A DNA stretch of 37,381 bases from positions 1-37,381 of IMG/VR virus record IMGVR_UViG_3300017728_004512; one strand, written 5' to 3'. Positions within the stretch are counted from its first letter, which is position 1, and each line of letters starts with the position of its first letter. The translations under genes and the position numbers were made by a program. The stretch is from a virus. This document shows positions 6,483 through 14,500 of this stretch, piece after piece. The notes beneath the pieces were generated by a model. That model ran no database searches, was not told where the DNA came from, and saw nothing but the letters and a program-made list of their open reading frames with translations.

Positions 6483-9400
6483 TTTTTCTGGAAATCTGAG
6501 GATACACCTCCTGTTATAAATTTACCTGTAACTTTAAAGGGTTTAGGTGAGATTTTATCATCACGTATAACTACACCTTCATGGTCATTAACAGAACCCA
6601 TCGGCGAATCTAATACATCTAGTATTGCATCACCTAATTTTTCTGTAGCGAGGTATGTAGTAGCTCCTTGGATGGCTTTTTGAACTTCTTGTTCTGTATT
6701 AAAGAGTGAATCTACGTTTTCACCCCCAAACACAGCAAAATATACTTGTTTACTTAATGCACCAACATCTTTTATAGAATCGGTTTCTTCGATATTCATT
6801 TTTAAACGGTCGGTTTTAGGAATATTAGTAACATTATTTAACCATTGAGCTAATGTTTTGGTTTGGTCTCCCTCAGCAAAATCAATAGTATATTTTTGGC
6901 TTAATGCAGCTCTAAAATCTGGATCTTTAGTAAATGTAGTAGGTACGGAACCATAAATTTCAAATCCTTTCTTTTTAGCAAATGGTTCTAACTTTTTAAG
7001 TAATTCTTTTAAATCAGCTTTATCATATAATTTTTCAGATGTTATTCGTTTAGTTAACATTTTACGTGCGCCTTGTACTTCTTTAGTTTCTACTTTTAAT
7101 AAACCATGAATTGCTAAAAAATTCTTACCATAATCTTGTACATTAGATTTACCACTGACATATTCCATATTAAACATAATATTAGGATCATCAATTAATC
7201 CTAATGCGTTTAATTCTTCTTGTATTGATGGTAAAGCATTATTAAATATATCTAATACATCGCCACCTGCTTTAATCATCCCATGACCCTGACCAAATCT
7301 ATCTTCTAAATCAGCTTTAGTAACTCCACGTAAATCAAGTGCCTTTTTTGATCCGCGGTCCATGGCGAAGACACGTTTACCGTCGAGATTTACTAATCTA
7401 ATTGACGCATTTACGCCATCTATCTTAACGCTACCGGGTGATTTTTTAAGACTATTAGTAGCCTGTTCAAATGATTTAATTAAATCTTTACCACTATTTA
7501 CATTAGGTAAATCAAATGGGTGTGCCATGTGCCCCGCGGCACCCCCCTCGTATAATATTTCTTCGGTAATTATATCTAACCACCATTCCTGTGAAAATAG
7601 TCCTTCCTTTTTCATTCTTTGGGTTTTTCTTTTTGATGCTTCTTTACGCTTAGTAATGTAATCTAATCCGGTTTTTAAGCGTTTTTTGACAGCAGGATCT
7701 TTAGATCTATTATACGCCGCTCTAACACGTTGGTGGATTAGGTTAATAATTTGTGACTGCCGTGCGTGAGACTTAGCTTTAAATGATTTTTTAGATAAGG
7801 TATCAACTATATCCTGCCTAGTGCTGAATTTAATGCTAACGGTATCTTTGGGGTTTTCGTCAGTATATAGACGGCGTCCAGATCCTTTAGGTTTTTTACC
7901 TGTACCCTTTTTAGGGTCTCCTTCTTTAACAGGTTCATAAGCTGAGCCATATGGTGCAGCTTTACCTTTATGTCTTTTTTGTACCTCTGGGTCTATATTC
8001 TCTTTATGAGTTGTAGTTTTTAAAGTTTTAGCTAATGTGAGTGCTTTATAATATTTTTGATTTTTGTCACTTCTCTTTTCCATCTTTTTAAGACGTGCCA
8101 ATTCTTTATTAATTAGTGAAAGAGGAATTTTTTCACCTTTAGGAATATTTAAACGTTTTCTAACTGTACCTTGTTTTAAATTACCTGCTTTTTTACCTTT
8201 AGCAGCCATTTTTTCATATGTGTCCCCCTCATCTACAGCATTATCCTCTAAATATCCTAATTTTTTAGCTTTTTTAGGATCATTAGTAAATGTATCACTT
8301 GCTCTATATCTAGTTTGTTGTACTTGATTTGCCTTATATGGTGGGAAGTTTTCATCTATTTGGGCTGATGGTAAGTGTTTACGAGCATAGTCTGTATAAA
8401 TTTGTGTTATTTTATCTTCTTGATCGTTTGATAGTTCTTCGGCTTTACTATCTATAAAATCTTGTAATGCTTGAGTAAATGAAACTTTTCTTGTTTTAGC
8501 ATTTTTATAAATTCCCATTACATGGGCCGGAATTTCATAATCTAAGGTAAGATATTCAAATGTGGGTAAGTCCTTTTCGTCTTTTTCTAGATCACCTTTA
8601 ACTCCTTTATCAAAATGGAACTGCCCTATATGTTCTAATTCATGTCTTACAGAATCTTTAATTTCAGCTATTAAATCGTTATATGCCTTAGGAAACATAT
8701 CAGGTTGATAGTTAATTTGAATAAACATTGATTCATCATCCGCACCTGCATTCACAATAAATGGGTTAGGACCTAGCTTATCAAAGGCAGTAGGGTAAAA
8801 ATATAATTCTAAATCATAAGATACTGCAGTATCTTCTTTTTTATCAGATCTTCTTAGTTTTCCGATTTCTTCAAAGTTGTCTTCATAATTTTTACCAAAT
8901 TCATCCTTAAACATATCTACAACAAAACGAGATATTATTAAAGTTTCTGCGTCATAACGCCCTTCATATAATTTTCTTTTTAACCCTTTAGTTAAATTAG
9001 TAGGAACCTGGGTCATTTGATCTGTTTGTTTAGAAAAAAATTTACGTAACTTTTTCATATTAGCTAAATGTTTATTCATTTCTTGTTGGTTCATAGTACC
9101 CCCCATAAGTTCATTTAAGTCTTTATGTAGAGTTTTACCATTTGAAGTATAAAAATTGCCTGATTGTATGATTTTTTGGGTTAAAGAAATAAAATCATTA
9201 AAAGTAGCATTAGGGTTTTTTCTGCCTAATTCTACTCCTAACTGATTATTAGCAGAATCCATATCCCAGCCACTATCAAATGGTCCTCCTTTTAATTTAC
9301 TTTTTAGGGTACCTATAAGTTCTAAAGCCTCACCAGTACCTTTAGTTAAAAATCCACCTAATTTAGTAGTAAAATAAGCACTAGCTAATACATGTCTAAA

Positions 9401-10102
9401 AGCGTCTCTTTTATTATCTAATATATCTCTATATTCTTTTTCTTCTTCAGGTGTTCTATTTTCGGGGCTACCTTGGGGTAAATGTTTAGTACTATATAAA
9501 GTTTTAGCTAAAGTTTTAATTTTTTCTATAGCAGGGATGTAATCTGTTATACCTTCGCTTATATTATTAGGCATAGTAGTATCTAATAATTTAGTCCAAA
9601 TTTCTTCTTTAATTTCTTCGGGGAGATATTCAGGAATAAATTTAAAAAATTCAATTTTATTATTAGATTTAATAATTTCACGCATACGCGTACCTGAAAT
9701 ACCGCCGGCTTGTGGTGGTACTAATTCAATTTCTGCTTTAATATTGCGAGGTTCTGCAAATTTGGGGATATTATTGTAACGCCCATCAGTAGCATCTTTT
9801 TCACCTAATCCTAAAATAACCGTAGAGCCTTCAGGTGCTACACTCTCTACAAAATCGTATACATCTTTTACAGGAGAGGGTGATTGTGCTACACTTATAA
9901 TTAATTTTTGGGCACGCGAGTCAGAATCAAACTCCTTATAAAAATTCCATATTTCTAAAGCTAAAGGTGATCCTATACCCTCTCTTTCTTTTTGCCCAAT
10001 TCTTACTATAACTTTATCAGCAAAATCCGCAAGATATTTTGCCATATTATAGTGTCCGAGATGAGGTGGTTTAAATCCACCTGGTAAAAGGGCTATTTTC
10101 AT
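6479..10102 (-). CDS. Giant multidomain protein: NMNAT-like nucleotidyltransferase, two hydrolase-like domains, basic module and ligase-like domain (1207 aa)
   Basis: Domain 1 (1-170): GGFKPPHLGH (8-17) and ISGTRMREI (135-143) are the two signatures of HIGH-type nucleotidyltransferases such as NMN or pantetheine-phosphate adenylyltransferases. Domain 2 (about 185-335): RDAFRHVLASAYF (232-244) and DMDSANNQLGVELGR (280-294) resemble DUF6973. Domain 3 (about 382-585): RHELEHIGQF, with HELEH at 487-491, is a zincin HExxH. Domain 4 (about 728-830): a very basic module with GTGKKPKGSGRRLYTDENP. Domain 5 (853-1207): KIDGVNASIR (893-902), DRGS (915-918), MEYV (979-982), EGVVIR (1175-1180) and K1187/K1190 match motifs I to V of DNA/RNA ligases; the domain resembles DUF6267. 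ISE|G (182-184), LYE|G (379-381 and 850-853), VDE|G (623-626) and VKE|G (725-728) lie between domains. It has a candidate late promoter. Its probable job is packaged enzymes released by prohead cleavage, by inference. Confidence 0.85.
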   Translation of the reverse strand: MKIALLPGGFKPPHLGHYNMAKYLADFADKVIVRIGQKEREGIGSPLALEIWNFYKEFDSDSRAQKLIISVAQSPSPVKDVYDFVESVAPEGSTVILGLGEKDATDGRYNNIPKFAEPRNIKAEIELVPPQAGGISGTRMREIIKSNNKIEFFKFIPEYLPEEIKEEIWTKLLDTTMPNNISEGITDYIPAIEKIKTLAKTLYSTKHLPQGSPENRTPEEEKEYRDILDNKRDAFRHVLASAYFTTKLGGFLTKGTGEALELIGTLKSKLKGGPFDSGWDMDSANNQLGVELGRKNPNATFNDFISLTQKIIQSGNFYTSNGKTLHKDLNELMGGTMNQQEMNKHLANMKKLRKFFSKQTDQMTQVPTNLTKGLKRKLYEGRYDAETLIISRFVVDMFKDEFGKNYEDNFEEIGKLRRSDKKEDTAVSYDLELYFYPTAFDKLGPNPFIVNAGADDESMFIQINYQPDMFPKAYNDLIAEIKDSVRHELEHIGQFHFDKGVKGDLEKDEKDLPTFEYLTLDYEIPAHVMGIYKNAKTRKVSFTQALQDFIDSKAEELSNDQEDKITQIYTDYARKHLPSAQIDENFPPYKANQVQQTRYRASDTFTNDPKKAKKLGYLEDNAVDEGDTYEKMAAKGKKAGNLKQGTVRKRLNIPKGEKIPLSLINKELARLKKMEKRSDKNQKYYKALTLAKTLKTTTHKENIDPEVQKRHKGKAAPYGSAYEPVKEGDPKKGTGKKPKGSGRRLYTDENPKDTVSIKFSTRQDIVDTLSKKSFKAKSHARQSQIINLIHQRVRAAYNRSKDPAVKKRLKTGLDYITKRKEASKRKTQRMKKEGLFSQEWWLDIITEEILYEGGAAGHMAHPFDLPNVNSGKDLIKSFEQATNSLKKSPGSVKIDGVNASIRLVNLDGKRVFAMDRGSKKALDLRGVTKADLEDRFGQGHGMIKAGGDVLDIFNNALPSIQEELNALGLIDDPNIMFNMEYVSGKSNVQDYGKNFLAIHGLLKVETKEVQGARKMLTKRITSEKLYDKADLKELLKKLEPFAKKKGFEIYGSVPTTFTKDPDFRAALSQKYTIDFAEGDQTKTLAQWLNNVTNIPKTDRLKMNIEETDSIKDVGALSKQVYFAVFGGENVDSLFNTEQEVQKAIQGATTYLATEKLGDAILDVLDSPMGSVNDHEGVVIRDDKISPKPFKVTGKFITGGVSSDFQKK

Positions 10103-10104
10103 AT

Positions 10105-10116
10105 AAACTATAGTTT
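10105..10116. repeat. Perfect 12-base palindrome in the 1207-aa gene leader
   Basis: AAACTATAGTTT is fully self-complementary and abuts the candidate promoter element (10117-10128), ending 2 bases before the ATG at 10102. It could be an operator or an RNA hairpin at the ribosome entry site. A 12-base AT-rich palindrome may also be chance. Confidence 0.4.
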
Positions 10117-10128
10117 GTTATACATATA
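10117..10128 (-). promoter_or_regulatory. Candidate late promoter TATATGTATAAC
   Basis: An exact copy of the element at 6128, ending 14 bases before the ATG of the 1207-aa gene and starting 2 bases after the primase stop. No TTTG lies about 20 bases upstream, so it is not a host-type promoter. Confidence 0.55.
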
Positions 10129-10130
10129 AC

Positions 10131-11051
10131 TTACTGATATAAGATTTTCTTTTCTACTAATCCTTGGAATGTTAGTGGTTTTGCGTTTTGTAGTACACGA
10201 GTTATTTCTTCAAATCCTAAATCACTTGGGTCTTTACCACCAAGTTCTAATAAAAATATTTCCTTACCATATGCCATAAGTTCTTTAGCATACTTAAGAG
10301 AATCATTTATGGCATCTTGGTCAAGTGCAAGATATATTTGTTTTACGCGTCCTCTAACGAGTTCTTTATAGAGTGATTTACTAATTCGTTTTCCAAACAA
10401 GGGCACGGCATTTCGTTTGATTGCAATTGCATCAAAGGCACCTTCACAAATGATAATAGGAATATTAAAGTTACAAAGCATGTCAAAGCCAATAATATCT
10501 TTTGATGTTGGCGGAAGCTTGTGCTTGTGATAAGCTTGTGGATCAAACGAACGACCCACCCAGTAATTAAGGATTCCTTGTCTATCATAACTTGGTATTA
10601 TTATAAAATTAGCTAATTTACCTTCTTCAATATACCCAATATTATACTTTATTATATCTTGTGCTGTAACCCCTCGGGACTTTAAATAATGGTAAGCTTT
10701 ATCTCTAGTTAAACCTTTACCTTTAAGTAGTGTAATAAATCCTTCAGGTAATTGAAGTTGATCTTTAGGTTTTTCTACATGTGTTGCTTTAAACTTATAC
10801 TGAGCATCAATTTCTTTTAATTCTTGAAACGCTGTATAAGGAGCCTTAATAAATTTAAGGAGTTGTAATGCTCTTGCACCCTTAAAACCACAAACCCAAC
10901 ATTGGTATTTTTGGGTTAATTTATTTAATGTAAGTTTTTTCTTATGGTGGTTGCAATTAGGACAACTAAATACGGCCTCGTCTCCTCCTCGTGCGCTTTT
11001 GCTTTTTCCTAACAGACTTTCTAGCAAATATATAAGGCGATCTTCCTTCAT
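10131..11051 (-). CDS. DNA primase, zinc finger plus Toprim (306 aa)
   Basis: Makes RNA primers for replication. The N-terminal zinc finger has C30-x2-C33 with H35/H36 and C51-x2-C54 (CPNCNHH ... CWVCG), the CHC2 type. The Toprim core shows CEGAFDA (202-208, catalytic E203 and D207), LALDQDA (241-247, D244 and D246) and GKDPSDLG (272-279). The length fits the short phage primases (T4 gp61-like) without a fused helicase. It has its own host-type promoter at 11056-11086, only 4 bases from the ATG, which would give a nearly leaderless mRNA. The downstream 1207-aa gene has a separate promoter. No replicative helicase lies next to it in the window. Confidence 0.93.
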   Translation of the reverse strand: MKEDRLIYLLESLLGKSKSARGGDEAVFSCPNCNHHKKKLTLNKLTQKYQCWVCGFKGARALQLLKFIKAPYTAFQELKEIDAQYKFKATHVEKPKDQLQLPEGFITLLKGKGLTRDKAYHYLKSRGVTAQDIIKYNIGYIEEGKLANFIIIPSYDRQGILNYWVGRSFDPQAYHKHKLPPTSKDIIGFDMLCNFNIPIIICEGAFDAIAIKRNAVPLFGKRISKSLYKELVRGRVKQIYLALDQDAINDSLKYAKELMAYGKEIFLLELGGKDPSDLGFEEITRVLQNAKPLTFQGLVEKKILYQ

Positions 11052-11055
11052 CCCC

Positions 11056-11086
11056 TAAATATACGAAAGAAAGGTCAAAAGCCAAA
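11056..11086 (-). promoter_or_regulatory. Host-type (Bacteroidetes-like) promoter for the primase
   Basis: TTTG (11083-11086) lies 19 bases before TATATTTA (11056-11063), preceded by TTCG; four G residues separate the box from the ATG. The TTTG overlaps the end of the GIY-YIG gene. It shares the TTCGTATATTWA string with 524 and 33374. Confidence 0.6.
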
Positions 11087-11500
11087 ATCCCTCTTAAAGT
11101 ATCTTCCTTCGATGTTATCATTTAAATAATCTTTAGTTTCTAATACACCTAAACTAAATAATGCTTTATTTTCTAGATAAGTTAATTCTTTTTTAGAGTA
11201 AGCTAATTGCAAAATTATACGTTCAAAATGGGATTGATTACCACTTTTAATTTCTTCTTTAATAAATTGGTGGGAACCATAATAGGTTTTCCAATCACTT
11301 TCTTTTTGAACTTGCTTATAAACTGGTGGTCTACCTTTACCTTTCCATAGGGCGGCTTCACGTTTACCAATTTTTTTCTTTTGATTATAAATTAGGGATT
11401 TTTTACCCACGTATTTTTTTCCTGAGGGTATATGTGTTGTTTGGTAAACGTATCCATATGTGCCCTCGGGAAATTGTTTATAACTTTCTGGTATTATCAT
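11075..11500 (-). CDS. GIY-YIG family nuclease-like protein (141 aa)
   Basis: GYVYQTTHIPSGKKYVGKK (16-34) holds the two half-motifs of the GIY-YIG fold (here GYVYQ and KYVGK). ESDW (68-71), YYGS (73-76) and a conserved-position glutamate in YLENKAL (E110, the usual metal ligand) follow. It is a single compact domain without an added DNA-binding module, the type common in T4-like and other tailed phages. It may be a homing-type or DNA-repair nuclease. Its start overlaps the stop of the 1641-aa tail gene by 4 bases. It stands between the tail block and the primase, which has its own promoter. Confidence 0.8.
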   Translation of the reverse strand: MIIPESYKQFPEGTYGYVYQTTHIPSGKKYVGKKSLIYNQKKKIGKREAALWKGKGRPPVYKQVQKESDWKTYYGSHQFIKEEIKSGNQSHFERIILQLAYSKKELTYLENKALFSLGVLETKDYLNDNIEGRYFKRDFGF

Positions 11501-14500
11501 GTATCAAATCTTACTATAAATGTTGTATCAGTTTTTTCACTCATTTTAGTAGGTTGTCCTAATTTACCTACTACTAATAGTTCTCCTTCATCATTATATA
11601 GACCTATTGTTGTTACATATGGTTTAAAGTTTGAACCTGTTGCAAAATTCGCTAATTCCTCTCCGTTAATAGATTTTAATTTTCTGGCAGTTGGATTTAA
11701 CGTAAAATTAAAATCATCTTCGTCTATAGTACACATATATTCATTCTCAAATATTAAATGTGTATTTTTAAATGATAAACTAAAATCAGTTGCACTAGAG
11801 GGTTCTATATAGTTTATTGTAAATGTTTGTTCTTCAGTAGAAAAATAATTTTGGTTTACTGTAAAAGTATTAGATGAAGCACTATTTATTAGGAAAGTAC
11901 CTTGTGTATTATCTACAAAAGTACCCCCATTCATAATAGAATTAAATCCATTCGTTATACTTAAAGATGAAGTAGGTGCAAAGAAGAAAAAGGTATTATT
12001 ATTCGAACCAGTAATTTCACCATTTTTTATAAAAATATTTTCACTAAGTGTTATAGTATTACTATTATTAAAAGTAAATTCATCTGTTTCTGTTAGTGAG
12101 TTAGGTCCTTTGTATGAAGCAGATATATAAGTTTGATTACTGCTTGTAGTATTTCCTAATACTGGGTTGCTTTCTATTAAAGCAGTAAATGGTGTCCCTT
12201 CTGTTGTTTTTAATCTTATATTAGATAATTCATTATTTGAAAAATTATCACCACTTAATCGAGTAATTACATTATGTGGTTTTGTTTCTTTTAAAGAAGC
12301 AGAAGCTAAATAAAGTTTAACATCAGTAGCCGGGGTAGGAATATTATCAAAAGTAAATGTATCACTACTATTACCATAATATATTTGTAAAGTATAATCT
12401 CCAGCATCATTTGGACCAGTAGTTACAGTTCCCTTAAAGGCTTCTAAAGTATCAATAGTCGAAAATGTTTGAGTGTCTATTACAACACTGCCGTTTTTAA
12501 AACTGCCAAAATTATCAGTACTTATGGATGTATAAGGTGAAGGTCCTAAAAGTCTAATGTAAATTCTATCTGAATCTGAGGCTGCCTCTTCGTGATATAT
12601 AGATTGAGTAATTTCATATTGCCTGTTTGCTAATAGAGGTATAGTTCTTTCAATTACTATAGGAACTTCAGTAGTATTAACCTGAAAAGAACCTACTTCT
12701 GTACTGTGAGTTACAAATACGTTTGGTGAAATACCCATTAGGCCAAAATTTTCAGATATTTGATCTGTTACTTTAATTAAACTTGATGTTATAGCTCCTG
12801 TAGTAAAAGGCGATCCACCTGTACTTGTAAATCGGATTTCGTTATACTCTTGATTAATTTGGAAACCAGTTCCACCAGTACCGATACCAGAATTTCCAAC
12901 TTGCTTAATAAAATCACTACTAGTTAATAATGAAACTCCTAATTTACTAAAACTAGCTGAGTATTGTTGTGATACCGCTGCAAGGGCATTGCTATTATCT
13001 ACTACGTCTAAATGAATCGACATAGAACCATTAGTACCTATAAATCCTAAGTCTACATTATCTCCCGAGCCTGTATGTGCTGAATTATTTGTTTCAGCGC
13101 TGGTAATAGCAATAAGACTACCTAAACCTAAACTAGTTTGGCTTTTTGAAGACGTCATTAAAGTACTTCCCGAGAATATTCTCATCCTAATATTCTTCCC
13201 CGCCGGTAAATTAGAATCTACCTCAAATCCATTTAATATATAAACACCATTCTTAGACGCAGTAGTTATAAAGCTAGCACTAATAAATCCTGTACCTATG
13301 CCCTGGGCAGAAGCACTTTCAAATATTATTTCTCCATTATTATCTATAGTTAATAATGCTTCATTAAGCACATAACTAGGGCTAGTACCACTATTTAAAA
13401 CTGCATTAGTAGTTAATCCAGAAGCGGATGTTGGTAAATTATTATCAAATATAACATTGTTACCCACACTAGAATCTATATCTTTATCTGTTGTAATTAA
13501 GGTTGATCCGCTTATTTCTCTAATAGAAAAATCTTTAACAGTAAATCCTTCTCCTTGTGATACTTCTAATAATTCACTTGTATCTTCGGGGTTTACAACT
13601 TTTATTCTTGTAAATAAAGCACTAACTGCTTGAATATTATCACCAACGACTCCCTCGGTTCCATCATTATTAATATCACCAGGGTTAAATAAATAAGTAA
13701 ATGAACTAGATAAAGTCCCCGAAGGTATTAATGAACTAGTTAAAGTAGTATTTACCCCAAAAGTATTAGATACTAATTCTATTTTTAAAGATCCTGTAGT
13801 TAAACCCAAGTGATTACCACTAGCTTGTTCAGATGCACTAGTATGAATTTCACCAAGCTTAATTAAATATCTTCTAGATTTATCCGCCTGATTTGCTACA
13901 TCATATGGGAGAATTGTAGGACTAGGTTGATTAGATATTGATGCCTTATTTCGTCTGCCACTAGAAGGAGATTGGCCAAAAGCTTGAAGAGTAGCTTCTG
14001 TCATATTTAATGGAGAACTACCATTCATATTTACCTGCATTCTATATTCTTCACCAATAGTTAAAGGTCTATTGCTTAAATCTAATTGAATTGTAATAGG
14101 TGTAGTAGTACTTGGTGGAATAGAAAATGATTTTAAAGCTAAAGTAGCAGCGTTTTTACCTGATTCAGATACAATTCTTATATTTCCATTAAAGTTATTA
14201 TTAGGGTTTGAATTAGTAAATTTAGCAGTCATTTTAAAAGAAGCAGACATGGGAATATCACTTGGTATGTCTAATATTCCTATTCTACCCCCACTACTAA
14301 TAGAATTATAATAACCATTATCAACAAATTCAACAAAATCATTACTATCTGAAACTTCCTGGTAAGTAACTCTAATATCTGTAAAACCATTAGCAAACGC
14401 TCCTTCTAATGTGGTGTTTCTATTTATAGACCCTATGTAACTAGGGATATCTAATAGACTAGCAGACATAGCAAGTCCTGGGATAGTAAAGTCTTCTATA

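Noticed and set aside
10343-10588. Minus-strand frame of 81 codons inside the primase
   Set aside because: It is out of frame with the primase, whose Toprim motifs cover the same bases.
11432-11812. Plus-strand open frame of 126 codons across the GIY-YIG and tail genes
   Set aside because: It crosses two well-supported minus-strand genes and its composition (Ser/Val/Phe/Lys) is that of an antisense shadow.
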